From: Algoriphagus boritolerans DSM 17298 = JCM 18970
GTDB taxonomy: Bacteria; Bacteroidota; Bacteroidia; Cytophagales; Cyclobacteriaceae
NCBI RefSeq assembly: GCF_900108085.1
Contig: NZ_FNVR01000017.1
Coordinates: 28,769-92,768, forward strand
Direction: 5' to 3'
DNA: 64,000 nt
Shown: piece by piece, positions 17,810 to 27,006 of the stretch
Layout: each line of letters opens with the position of its first letter
How positions within the stretch are numbered: the first letter of the stretch is position 1
The notes under the pieces: generated by a model
Told to the model about the DNA's origin: nothing
The model's input: only the letters and a program-made list of their open reading frames with translations
The model's database searches: none
Made by a program: the position numbers and the translations under genes

Positions 17810-19924
17810 ATGCCCAAAGTATCCCGGATTATTCCGATTCTTGAAAACCTGCTTTTCTTCTGGCTGGGATTGGCCTTGGTGCTGAGTTTGGCAGGAGACC
17901 GACTGTCAATTCCGCCGATACTTCAGGTCTTGGGTCGAGCGCATCCATTGATTTTACATTTTCCTATTGTGCTGTTGCTGATGGCGGTCGGCTTACTATG
18001 GGTTTCAGATGAAAGGTTAAAAAGAGCCGGAGCTCAGATTTTACTGGTTGGCGGGAATTTGACAGGGATTACCGTTGTGGCGGGATTGATTTTGGCAAGT
18101 GAAGAGTATGAAGGCGACGCGCTGGTTTGGCATCAGTGGCTTGGCGTGGCTTCCCTTTTACTTTCGGTTCTGATTTACTTTTTCAGGGAAAAGTCCGGCA
18201 AGTTTGTCCGAATTTCTACCGGAACCTTAGCCTTGGCAATCATCCTAACCGGTCATTTCGGTGCAAATCTGACTCACGGGGAAGATTTTCTGTTGGCACC
18301 AATTCAGTCCAAGGAAGTTGACTTAGTCACCTTGGAAGAGGCGGAGGTTTTTCAGCATTTGGTTCAGCCCATTTTGGAGGCCAAGTGCATCGCCTGTCAC
18401 AAGGAAGGCAAAGTCAAAGGGGAACTTCGGATGGATCAGTTGGCAGGTTTGCAGAAAGGCGGAAAAAACGGGCCTTTTGTAGTTCCGGGGGATCTGGAAA
18501 AATCCCTTTTGATTCGGCGGATCAACCTGCCAAAAGAGGAAAAAGAGCACATGCCTCCCAAAAACAAAACACAACTGACCGACGAGGAAATAGAGATTCT
18601 GGAAGCTTGGGTGGCTGCGGGGGCTTCTTTTGACCAAAAAGTAACTGAGCTAAAAGCAGAAGAACCACTTTTTCAACTTGCATCCAACAAGTTCACCGCA
18701 CAAAAATCCTATTCGTTTGATCCTGCCTCAGAATCAACTATTAAGGATCTAAACAACTTCTTTCGAAAAGTAAACACGGTATTCCCCGGTTCGCCGGCTT
18801 TGGAGGTAGCCTATTACGGGAGTTCAACTTTTGATCCATCTTCGCTCAAAGAGCTAAAGAAAGTACGGGAACAAGTGGTCAAAATCAATCTCAATCGCAT
18901 GCCTTTGGCTGATGTGGACTTGGGAATTCTCGGAGATTTTTCGAATCTGGAGGAACTTCAACTGAATACTACAGGCATTACACCAACTCAGTTATCCAGC
19001 CTGGAAAAGCTTCAAAACTTAAGAAATCTCGCCCTTTCGGGAAACCAATTCGATTCAGAAGTGATAGGAGCCTTGGGTAAACTGAAGCAGGTGCAGCGAC
19101 TATTTCTATGGAATTCGGGATTGAATGAAGCGGAAAAAGAAGAACTCAAAAAAGCCCTGCCAGGTACGATGATCGATTTTGGATTTGATGGGAAAGGCGT
19201 GATCTATGCGCTCAATCCTCCTAAAATCGAATTTGAAACGGTACTCTTTCAGGATTCCATGGAGTTGATCCTTTCCCACCCGATTCGTACTGCCGAGATT
19301 CGATATACGTTGGATGGAAGTGAACCGGACAGCTTGGCAAGTCCCATTTACTCAAACCCTATTTGGCTCAAAAAAACTGCTCAAATCCGTACCAAAGCAT
19401 TTGCAAAGGATTGGATTGGTAGTCAGACCGCAAATGCTTTACTTTTCAAAAAAGGAATCAACCCTAAATCCTATAAGTTGGCTTTCGAACCCCATACCCG
19501 CTATTCGGCAAAAGGAGCAACTTCTTTATTTGACGGAATCAAAGGAAAAACTAACCACACCTCCGGAGACTGGTTGGGATTCACCGACAATCCTCTTGAA
19601 ATTGAGCTATTTCTAGAACCGGATTCCAAAGCCCAAACCCTTGACCTAAGCTTTCTTTTCAATGAAAGTGCTTACATTTTTCCTCCGGAAAGCGTTGAAA
19701 TATGGACAGGGAATCAATCAGGATGGCAAAAAATGCCTGAAACTCCCAGCCTGACTGCTACTAAACTTGAGGAAGTCCGATTTGGAGTATTGAGTTACCA
19801 GCTTCCCGACACCGATTTTGAAAAACTCAAAATCCGACTCAAACCGATTTCCAAACTTCCCGCCTGGCATCCGGGTGCAGGAGCCAAAGGATGGGTGTTT
19901 GTAGATGAAATCATCATAAATTGA
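17810..19924 (+). CDS. Membrane cytochrome with LRR and chitobiase C-terminal module
   Basis: A 704-residue multi-domain protein. About residues 10-165 form several membrane helices of a DUF2231-like domain (HPLILHFPIVLLLMAVGLLW; HWQWL-type His residues). It is followed by a PSCyt1 domain with CIACH at about 193-197 and MPPKNKTQLTDEEI. Leucine-rich repeats follow (about 350-455, LEELQLNTTGIT and LRNLALSGNQF). A CHB_HEX_C-type module is at about 490-550 (IRYTLDGSEPDSLASPIYSNP). The C-terminus is a discoidin-like beta domain ending GWVFVDEIII. The haem motif and the glycan-binding-type module suggest a membrane-bound electron acceptor coupled to a carbohydrate substrate; this is inference. Third gene of the operon. 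Confidence 0.75.
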   Translation: MPKVSRIIPILENLLFFWLGLALVLSLAGDRLSIPPILQVLGRAHPLILHFPIVLLLMAVGLLWVSDERLKRAGAQILLVGGNLTGITVVAGLILASEEYEGDALVWHQWLGVASLLLSVLIYFFREKSGKFVRISTGTLALAIILTGHFGANLTHGEDFLLAPIQSKEVDLVTLEEAEVFQHLVQPILEAKCIACHKEGKVKGELRMDQLAGLQKGGKNGPFVVPGDLEKSLLIRRINLPKEEKEHMPPKNKTQLTDEEIEILEAWVAAGASFDQKVTELKAEEPLFQLASNKFTAQKSYSFDPASESTIKDLNNFFRKVNTVFPGSPALEVAYYGSSTFDPSSLKELKKVREQVVKINLNRMPLADVDLGILGDFSNLEELQLNTTGITPTQLSSLEKLQNLRNLALSGNQFDSEVIGALGKLKQVQRLFLWNSGLNEAEKEELKKALPGTMIDFGFDGKGVIYALNPPKIEFETVLFQDSMELILSHPIRTAEIRYTLDGSEPDSLASPIYSNPIWLKKTAQIRTKAFAKDWIGSQTANALLFKKGINPKSYKLAFEPHTRYSAKGATSLFDGIKGKTNHTSGDWLGFTDNPLEIELFLEPDSKAQTLDLSFLFNESAYIFPPESVEIWTGNQSGWQKMPETPSLTATKLEEVRFGVLSYQLPDTDFEKLKIRLKPISKLPAWHPGAGAKGWVFVDEIIIN

Positions 19925-19957
19925 TTCATATGATTATAATTTTTTTCAACGGCCATC

Positions 19958-19987
19958 TAGCCTGTCCCGATCTTTCATCGGGAGAAT
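19958..19987 (-). repeat. Core hairpin fragment of the ATGAAA-flanked element (reverse orientation)
   Basis: The minus strand reads ATTCTCCCGATGAAAGATCG followed by GGACAGGCTA, matching the core of the elements at 36417 and 39633 with small changes. TCCCGAT pairs with ATCGGGA, a variant that extends the stem by compensating bases. It lacks the outer parts of the element. Confidence 0.7.
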
Positions 19988-20061
19988 GCCCTGAATAATC
20001 ATTCCCCTGTGTGAGAACCTTTTCTCATGGGCATTTCATTTACCAATCTTCCTTTAAAATC

Positions 20062-20802
20062 ATGAGTAAAGAACCCTATAAACAGTACAAGGATGGAATC
20101 CTGGAAAAGCTCCGGCAGGCTTTTGGACAAAAAAAGGAAATTAGTCGTGCAGCCGAACTAATCGCTGATTCGCTAAGTCGACAGGGTTGGATCTATGCAA
20201 GTGGGACGGGACATTCTCATCTTTTTGCAGAGGAGATTTTCTATCGTGCGGGAGGATTTGCCAGAGTCATCCCAATTCTGGATCCGGCGCTGATGCTGCA
20301 CAAGGATGCTTCCGGCAGTACCGAAGTCGAACGAAGGGAAGGCTATGCTGCGGAGCTTTTGAAGGAGTATAAAATGACAGAAAACGATGTCTTCATCATT
20401 GCCTCCAATTCAGGAAGAAATGCAGTAAGTATAGAAATGGCACAGATTGCCAGAAAAAATGGACCTAAAGTAATTGTTTTGACAAATTTGAAACACAGCC
20501 GATCGGTGATATCCCGACATTCCTCAGGTCTGAAGCTTTATCAAGTCGGTGATGTTTATTTGGACAACTTCGGAGAAATAGGAGACGCTTCCATCCAGCT
20601 CGATGGGCTGGAATCCAAAGTGGGCGCTACCTCAACTGTCGTAGGCACTGCACTGCTTCAAGCGATTATGATTCAGGCAGCGTCAATTTTACTATCCAAG
20701 GGAATAAAACCTGAAATTTTCAACAGCTCAAATTCCGATTCCGGAGAAGCTTTTAATGAAGATTTGATAGCAAAATACAAACCTCAGGTCAAAATCCTTT
20801 AG
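20062..20802 (+). CDS. SIS-domain sugar-phosphate protein (UPF0309 type)
   Basis: A 246-residue single SIS-domain protein of the UPF0309/COG4821 family, related to phosphosugar isomerases and N-acetylmuramic-acid-6-phosphate etherases. Visible motifs: IYASGTGHSHLFAEEIFYRAGG, DVFIIASNSGRNAVSIEMA (the phosphate-binding Ser/Thr loop) and GATSTVVGTALLQAIM. The ATG at 20062 was chosen since the upstream 17 codons lack similarity. The stop overlaps the stop of the convergent GH20 gene by 3 bp. Placement next to a beta-hexosaminidase points to amino-sugar metabolism, but no kinase for the sugar is adjacent. Confidence 0.85.
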   Translation: MSKEPYKQYKDGILEKLRQAFGQKKEISRAAELIADSLSRQGWIYASGTGHSHLFAEEIFYRAGGFARVIPILDPALMLHKDASGSTEVERREGYAAELLKEYKMTENDVFIIASNSGRNAVSIEMAQIARKNGPKVIVLTNLKHSRSVISRHSSGLKLYQVGDVYLDNFGEIGDASIQLDGLESKVGATSTVVGTALLQAIMIQAASILLSKGIKPEIFNSSNSDSGEAFNEDLIAKYKPQVKIL

Positions 20803-23324
20803 TCTAATGTGACGACGGGTCCTGCATTTCCTGCAGGCGTGAAGACCCGAAGCTTTTGCCCTCCTCTATGTGGAAGTGGGCTGGAATATATCGGTGAAGT
20901 TTCGGTAGGTTCTGTACTATCCTGCGTGTATCTAATAACCAATCCCGGTGTTTGAACATTAGCATAGATCAACCCGTCCTTCACCAAGACACCCGGTTTT
21001 GGAATTCGTTGATTAAAGCCACCCAGGAGTTGTTCAAGTCGGGGAATCTCCTTCTGTCCGATCAGATTGGCAAAAACATTCCATTCTTCAAGCCTTTTGG
21101 ATTTCATGTCCGCTTCAGATTCGGACGCAGACCAGGCAGGATCCCCTACCCAGGCTCGCTCGATGTAGCCCAACATTTTTGGGAAAAGATAGTACTCCAG
21201 CATCTCTGAGCTTTTCACTGTTTCGGTCCAAAGCTGACCCGAAACACCGATGATATTTTTCTTTCCTTCGGGAGTAAGTTTGGTGAAGGATTCGCGAGCA
21301 GCTTCCCAACTCCATTCTTTGCCTTCGATGGTCTGATCATGAGAGAGGTAAAGTTGGCCAGGGACGGTCTTCCAAGCCTGATACAGGTCCGTGACCCCAC
21401 TCCAAGTATGACCTCGCTCATTAGGGTCCCAATCATAGGCAAGGTCAAAGTAGAAATTGGCACTGGAACAGATCACGACGGGATAACCCGCATTTGCCAG
21501 TCGGTAGGCCATATCCTCTCCCCCCCAACCTGCCACGGCATTCCAGGCATAAAGTTTCCAATTTTGATCTGCAAACTTTGGGTTGGGAGCCACTGAATTC
21601 CCCTTATGAATCTGTCCAATCTCTTCCCAACCACTCATTTCCAATCCATTTTTTTTCAGAATTTCAGCCGCTCGACTTCGGAAATAATCATTCAGATCTG
21701 CAAATTTGATTTCAGGATTTTTAGCTAAAAAATTTCTGCAGCCAGGTGAATCCGTCCAGACTCCTCCAGGCACTTCATCGCCTCCGGTGTGCCAGTTTTT
21801 CAATTCAACACCAGCTGATTGATACATGGTTTTGACTTCAGTGACCACCTTTTCATAAAATGAATAAGTTGATTCCTGACATACACAGACAGTATTTCCT
21901 TTGAAATTTTGAGCGGACAGATAGCTGCTTTTGTCATCAGGATCGGCAAGTCGATACCTGAGAGCCTCGGTGGAATTACCGGCCTTCATTAGCTTCTCGT
22001 ATCGTTTTTCCATTGCCAAAATAGCCGCCCTGGAGTGAGCGGGAACGCCAAATTCCGGAATCACCTCAATATTCCGGGCTTTTGCGAAAGCTAAAATCTC
22101 CTGAAAATCAGCAAGTGAATAAAATCCAGAACCTGCAATGCTATTCTCAGCATCAGCACCTGAAGCATAATACGGCCATAAAAACTCCGATTCATCCTCT
22201 GAAAACCCTCTTTTGCTCCCGAACTCGGTCAATTCAGGCAATCCCGGGATTTCCAATCTCCAACCCTCATCGTTAGCCAGGTTGAAGTGAAAGACATTGA
22301 GTTTGTACATCGCCATCAAGTCCAAAAGTTTTAGGATTTGGGATTTGGGCTGAAAATTACGGGCCACGTCCAGGAAAAACCCTCGGTATCCAAAAGCAGG
22401 TTCATCCGTGATCTCTACCTGCGGAAGGATAAACTCCTCGCCAGGCTCAGTCAAAAATGTGGGAGGCATCATTGCCAAAAAAGACTGAACACCATAAAGA
22501 GCACCTTTTGGAGAACTTGCCGAAATCAATACCCGGCGGTCGACAATCTTGATCTTGTACCCTTCCTCTGGCAGCTCTCCGATTTTTACTATCCGTATTT
22601 GAATGGGTGCTTCTGTCCGATCTACGGAGGGCCTGTAGCCATCCTTAATGGCCAAAAGCAAAACCTTGGAAGCTTGGACAAATTCCGGATCACCAACCAC
22701 AGCCAATCCGGCATTTTTAATTTTCAAGGTTTCCCCCGTGTATTTCCAGGATTTCGGACTTGGTAGATAGGGCGGTAATTGATTGAGCGGAAGAAGGTCC
22801 AAACCGGCATTTTGCTTATAAATCCGCTCCAAAGTGGGAATTGGAAGTGGGGTATTCTCAGCCATCTCAGCCAATTGATTCACACTGATCTCCAGAACTT
22901 CATAGTCTTTGATCTCAAAATGATCCCCATTGGATTTCAAAAAAATCAGCCCCTCCGGCGCATGGGAATTTTTGAGAAAAGGACCTCTGGATCGATATTC
23001 GATGATAATCTCAGCCCCTGATTCGAATTGTGGAGTCTTATCTTTTCCTTCCAGCACAAAAAAATCTCCCTGTAAATGTCTGATTTTGAAATCCGGGGAT
23101 TTCACTTCAGGATTGACTGAAAGAAATACAGAATTAAAATACAGCTTCCAACCTGATTGGAATTCAGCAGGACTTTCATTCTTCAGAGTAAGTTTTGCCT
23201 GATGAAATTTCGGATTTTCAAATCGATTTTCAAGCAATTCCCACCTGACACTCACCTGAGCCGGGGAATTGGCAAAAGTTGATAAGATCAAGAGGATCAC
23301 AAAAAGTAGCTTCCACTTTTGCAT
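20799..23324 (-). CDS. Secreted GH20 beta-N-acetylhexosaminidase
   Basis: Releases terminal GlcNAc/GalNAc from chitooligosaccharides or glycans by a substrate-assisted mechanism. An 841-residue protein with a Sec signal peptide (about 1-22), a chitobiase N-terminal beta domain (CHB_HEX, about 25-150), a GH20b domain (about 180-305) and the TIM-barrel GH20 domain (about 311-690). The catalytic Asp-Glu pair is D516-E517 in WHTGGDEVPGG; the substrate-positioning GFFLDVARNF and FHFNLANDEGWRLEI are present. A CHB_HEX_C module closes the protein (VIRYTQDSTEPTETSPIYS), like the one in the cytochrome/LRR protein. Exported to periplasm or surface. Confidence 0.95.
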   Translation of the reverse strand: MQKWKLLFVILLILSTFANSPAQVSVRWELLENRFENPKFHQAKLTLKNESPAEFQSGWKLYFNSVFLSVNPEVKSPDFKIRHLQGDFFVLEGKDKTPQFESGAEIIIEYRSRGPFLKNSHAPEGLIFLKSNGDHFEIKDYEVLEISVNQLAEMAENTPLPIPTLERIYKQNAGLDLLPLNQLPPYLPSPKSWKYTGETLKIKNAGLAVVGDPEFVQASKVLLLAIKDGYRPSVDRTEAPIQIRIVKIGELPEEGYKIKIVDRRVLISASSPKGALYGVQSFLAMMPPTFLTEPGEEFILPQVEITDEPAFGYRGFFLDVARNFQPKSQILKLLDLMAMYKLNVFHFNLANDEGWRLEIPGLPELTEFGSKRGFSEDESEFLWPYYASGADAENSIAGSGFYSLADFQEILAFAKARNIEVIPEFGVPAHSRAAILAMEKRYEKLMKAGNSTEALRYRLADPDDKSSYLSAQNFKGNTVCVCQESTYSFYEKVVTEVKTMYQSAGVELKNWHTGGDEVPGGVWTDSPGCRNFLAKNPEIKFADLNDYFRSRAAEILKKNGLEMSGWEEIGQIHKGNSVAPNPKFADQNWKLYAWNAVAGWGGEDMAYRLANAGYPVVICSSANFYFDLAYDWDPNERGHTWSGVTDLYQAWKTVPGQLYLSHDQTIEGKEWSWEAARESFTKLTPEGKKNIIGVSGQLWTETVKSSEMLEYYLFPKMLGYIERAWVGDPAWSASESEADMKSKRLEEWNVFANLIGQKEIPRLEQLLGGFNQRIPKPGVLVKDGLIYANVQTPGLVIRYTQDSTEPTETSPIYSSPLPHRGGQKLRVFTPAGNAGPVVTLD

Positions 23325-23486
23325 GTGTATTTCAATTAATTAGGACTTGAAGATAAGTGATATAAAAAAAATATACTATTCGCACCAAAAAGTGCAATCA
23401 CTGTAGCTTTCTTTTTTTATCCTTGTCAAAATTACCTAGCTTGACAACAGATTATTGAGTTGATTCCGCTTTTGAAAAGCATTTTT

Positions 23487-25697
23487 ATGCAGGCAGAGCT
23501 TACCCGCAAACCATCCGTAGTTTTCTTTTCAGATATCGTCGGATATACCCGCCTAATGGGCCAAGACGAGAATGCAGCCTTTGAGCTGATGAAGTTAAAT
23601 CTTGAACTTCACAAAAGAATATTGGACCAGTATCATGGTACCATCATCAAAGAACTCGGGGATGGGATATTGGCTGTATTTGAGACCGTGCCGGAAGCAT
23701 TGACTGCCAGCCTTGAAATCCAAAAAAATGTCCTAAAAAACTCCAAGTATAAGATTCGGATAGGACTTCGGTCAGGAGAAATCATTTTTGACCACGGAGA
23801 CGTATTCGGAGATGCAGTTAATGTGGCCTCCAGGATCCAAAGCGTAGGGGTTCCTTCCAGTATTATTTTTTCGGATCGTGTTTACAAAGAAATTGTACAC
23901 GATGAATTCTTTAAAACGGTCAAACTTGGAACCTTTGACCTCAAAAATGTTTCTCATCCGCTGGAACTTTATTCCTTAACAAATCCTCCGCTTGTAATAC
24001 CCAAGCGTGCTGAAATCCTGAATAACATTAAATATCAGGAAAGTAGTCCGTGGAAGTCTTGGGTGGGAATAATCGGAGGTTTAATCCTTTTAGCGCTGCT
24101 TATCTATGGACTTTTTTGGAAAGAGTCTGTTTGGGAAAAGGAAAAATCTGTGGCGGTTTTACCATTTTTAAATCTAAATGGAAATTCGGAGTTAGATTAT
24201 TTCGCGGATGGTTTGACTGAAAACCTGATTGGTCAGATTTCCAAAATCAGCTCAATCAAGACAATTTCTTACCGAACAATGGCGGATTTTAGAAAGACAA
24301 ATTCACCTCTTGATTCTATAGCTGAAGCGCTGGATGTCATCACAGTATTAAAAGGCACCATCGAACAGCTGAATCCCGGTTACCGGTTCAAATTGCAATT
24401 GGTTGACGCAAAAGAAAATAAAAACATTTGGACAGATGAATATACCCGGAACGGAACAGATCTCACACAGCTACAGAATGATATAGCAAGAGAAATTGCA
24501 AAAGTACTGAATGTGAAATTGACCGCTGAAGAATCCATCCAAATTGGCAAGGGAGAGACTTCAGATGCCGAGGCGTATGACTTGTTATTCAAGGCAAAAA
24601 GGACTTATTATGAGGCATTCGGCAATCCAAAACTTTTTGAAGAGGCGGCTTCCTTACTTCAAAAGGCAATAGAAATAGATCCAAACTATGCCATGGCATA
24701 CACTTGGCTCGCAAAAACATACGCTCAGATAGGATTCGATTATCCGGAGGGTAACTGGAATGATTTAAGTCTTGAGATGAGCTCCAAGGCCCTGGAACTG
24801 GAACCAAAATTAGCTGAAGGATACAGTGCCAGAGGGATGGTCTATTATGAACTTGGCCAATTATCGAAGGCAAAAAACTCACTGGAAACCGCAATCTCTT
24901 TTTATCCCAACTTGAGTGATGCCATTGGAAATTTGGCGACGATTGACTTTACTCAAGGAAATCTATTCGAAGCGCTGCAACTTCAGACAAAGTCCTCCAA
25001 TCTCGGCCCAAACTCCTACTTACCTTATCAAAATATGGGCTGGATTTACAAAATTTTAGGCAAAAATGAGGAGGCCCAACAATCGTTTGATAAGTCCCTG
25101 GAGATTAGCAAAAATCCGATCACCTATGAGTTGAAAGCTATTTCTTTAATTGAACAAGGTAAAAAACCGGAAGCTCTCAGTCTTTTGGAAAATATCCCAA
25201 TCCATGACAGTTTAGAATCTAATGTCAAGGCAGCTGGTTCAATTTTATTCTATGCCGGAGAATACGACTCAGCGCTTAAGGTTTGGGATATTTCAATTAA
25301 AAGGAATATACAGACTGGTTTTGAAAAGTATTACAGCACACCGGTTAACTATTCCTATTTGTTGAAGCAGAAAGGCAATTTCAGGCTGGCTGATTCGATC
25401 TTGAATGCCATTATTCAAGTCAAAATAGAAGCCATGAGTTTGGGGGCCGAAGATTACTACATGCCTCTTGATATTGCAATTGCTTATGCTATCAAGGATC
25501 AATCAGTTGAATCCATGAAATACCTTCAGATCGCGTATGAAAAAGGCTGGAGAGACTACTTTTTCACAGAATTCAATCCAGCCTTTGAAAAACTCAAAAA
25601 CGACAGTCGTTACATTAAAATAATGGCATTGATTCAAAAGGACATTAACCTAATTAATCAAAAATTAACTTCTATCTCCCTGCAAAGGGATAAGTAA
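23487..25697 (+). CDS. Class III adenylate cyclase with FlgO/TolB-like and TPR domains
   Basis: A 736-residue one-helix protein. Class III nucleotide cyclase domain at about 8-165 with both metal Asp (D16 in FFSDIVGYT and D59 in KELGDGILAVF), the adenine-type Lys (K55) and the transition-state Asn/Arg (VNVASRI, about 112-116), so it looks catalytically intact. A membrane helix lies at about 192-211. It is followed by a TolB-N/FlgO-like segment (VAVLPFLNLNGNSELDYFADGLTENLIGQ, about 222-350) and about six TPRs to the end. The ATG at 23487 was preferred over a TTG nine codons upstream. The 3' end overlaps the convergent subtilase gene by 26 bp. The trigger and effector are unknown. Confidence 0.9.
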   Translation: MQAELTRKPSVVFFSDIVGYTRLMGQDENAAFELMKLNLELHKRILDQYHGTIIKELGDGILAVFETVPEALTASLEIQKNVLKNSKYKIRIGLRSGEIIFDHGDVFGDAVNVASRIQSVGVPSSIIFSDRVYKEIVHDEFFKTVKLGTFDLKNVSHPLELYSLTNPPLVIPKRAEILNNIKYQESSPWKSWVGIIGGLILLALLIYGLFWKESVWEKEKSVAVLPFLNLNGNSELDYFADGLTENLIGQISKISSIKTISYRTMADFRKTNSPLDSIAEALDVITVLKGTIEQLNPGYRFKLQLVDAKENKNIWTDEYTRNGTDLTQLQNDIAREIAKVLNVKLTAEESIQIGKGETSDAEAYDLLFKAKRTYYEAFGNPKLFEEAASLLQKAIEIDPNYAMAYTWLAKTYAQIGFDYPEGNWNDLSLEMSSKALELEPKLAEGYSARGMVYYELGQLSKAKNSLETAISFYPNLSDAIGNLATIDFTQGNLFEALQLQTKSSNLGPNSYLPYQNMGWIYKILGKNEEAQQSFDKSLEISKNPITYELKAISLIEQGKKPEALSLLENIPIHDSLESNVKAAGSILFYAGEYDSALKVWDISIKRNIQTGFEKYYSTPVNYSYLLKQKGNFRLADSILNAIIQVKIEAMSLGAEDYYMPLDIAIAYAIKDQSVESMKYLQIAYEKGWRDYFFTEFNPAFEKLKNDSRYIKIMALIQKDINLINQKLTSISLQRDK

Positions 25698-26901
25698 TTC
25701 CCTGATAGGATTCTCTTCTACTGTCCGCCGGCGCCCCCCCTCTCGAATGAATCAAACCTGCGACCAAAGCTGCCGACATGGATGTTCCGGACATGGTGGC
25801 GTACCTATTTCCGGGATAGGATGAAAACACATTTTCGCCGGGTGCTACCCAATCTACTGAAGGAATCCCAAAATTTGCTGTCGTGGTAAATTGGGTAAAC
25901 CCTTCACAATTAAAGTCATAAGAACTCACAGTAAAGATATTTGGACCATCTATACATCCCGGTAGATTGAGAGAGGACTGACCCTGATCATTACCAGCGG
26001 ACATTACCATAAAAATCCCCTTGCCTCCCAAATCCCTGATAACCTCACCCAAAACAGGATCGGAATTCGCGCAGTTGTCGAACCCATAGCCTCCCAAACT
26101 CATCAAAACCACATCTCCTGCAACTCCAAATTTTTCTACGTGATCAAGTGCCAAAATCAAACTAGACCACGTTCCAACTCCCTGACTGTCCAACACTTTC
26201 ACTGAAATAAGGTCTGCACCGGCTGAGACTCCATTTACTCCGGGATTCCCCTGCCCGTTTCCTGCGGCCAATCCGGCACAATGCGTTCCATGCCCTACAT
26301 AATCTACAAATGGATCCGCATCTCCATCCACAAAAGAAGTGGAAAATCTTTGACTGGGATTCACATTCAAATCCACATGATTGGCATCAATTCCCGAATC
26401 CAAAATCCAGATGGATGTGCTACGATTCCTCGCAGATTGCGAACTGCCTACCAGATTTACCGCACAGCTTGACTTAGTAGCATAATCGTAAAGCAAGTCT
26501 GACTCCATAGTCTCTCCTTGCATCCGGGCGCGAGTTTGCATCCGGGCGCGGGTTTGCATGGTGAAATCCTCAAACACCCCTTTGACATTGGGATCCTGTT
26601 GCAAATTGTTCACCTGATCAGAAGTAAGATTTGCAATGAAACCTACTCCAGCATCCACAAATCGTTTATTTTGGGAAGTAATGATACCTTTGGCAGTTAA
26701 AAAATTATCTATTTTGGAAAGCTTAGTATCCCGCTGACTTTTGTTTTGGACTTCCTGCTCACCTCGATTCTGATTATTATTCCGGCTTTTTCTTATGGGA
26801 TTTTCAAAGGAATCATCCATCAGGACTACATAGGCCCTACTCTGTGAAAAAGTGGATGTGGAAATAATGAAAAGGCAAACAGCCAGTAAAAGATATTTCA
26901 T
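25672..26901 (-). CDS. S8 family subtilisin-like serine peptidase (exported)
   Basis: A 409-residue protein with a Sec signal peptide (about 1-20), an inhibitor-type propeptide (about 22-112) and an S8 catalytic domain. The triad is Asp168 (WILDSGIDANHVDLN), His204 (YVGHGTHCAG) and Ser in GTSMSAALVAG near the C-terminus. Between propeptide and catalytic domain lies MQTRARMQTRARMQ (115-128), a near-perfect 18-bp tandem duplication (TRARMQ twice) in the DNA. The neighbour downstream in the same orientation is a paralogue with the same unusual RARMQ motif. No type IX sorting domain is seen. Probably a periplasmic or secreted endopeptidase; the target is unknown. Confidence 0.92.
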   Translation of the reverse strand: MKYLLLAVCLFIISTSTFSQSRAYVVLMDDSFENPIRKSRNNNQNRGEQEVQNKSQRDTKLSKIDNFLTAKGIITSQNKRFVDAGVGFIANLTSDQVNNLQQDPNVKGVFEDFTMQTRARMQTRARMQGETMESDLLYDYATKSSCAVNLVGSSQSARNRSTSIWILDSGIDANHVDLNVNPSQRFSTSFVDGDADPFVDYVGHGTHCAGLAAGNGQGNPGVNGVSAGADLISVKVLDSQGVGTWSSLILALDHVEKFGVAGDVVLMSLGGYGFDNCANSDPVLGEVIRDLGGKGIFMVMSAGNDQGQSSLNLPGCIDGPNIFTVSSYDFNCEGFTQFTTTANFGIPSVDWVAPGENVFSSYPGNRYATMSGTSMSAALVAGLIHSRGGAPADSRRESYQGITYPFAGR

Positions 26902-27006
26902 AAATATTTTGGTTTCAATTTGAATTTTTTGATTGGATATAGAAAAAGATTATTTGATTTAATCATTTCTGAAATTGTCCTTGCTGGTGTACAAAAACAC
27001 AACTTA

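Noticed and set aside
20012..20027. TGAGAA/TTCTCA hairpin before the SIS gene
   Set aside because: A 6-bp stem with no T tail and no conserved context; may be chance.
14035..23324. A classical polysaccharide utilisation locus
   Set aside because: No SusC/SusD pair, ECF sigma factor or further glycoside hydrolases are present; only one GH20 enzyme is adjacent.
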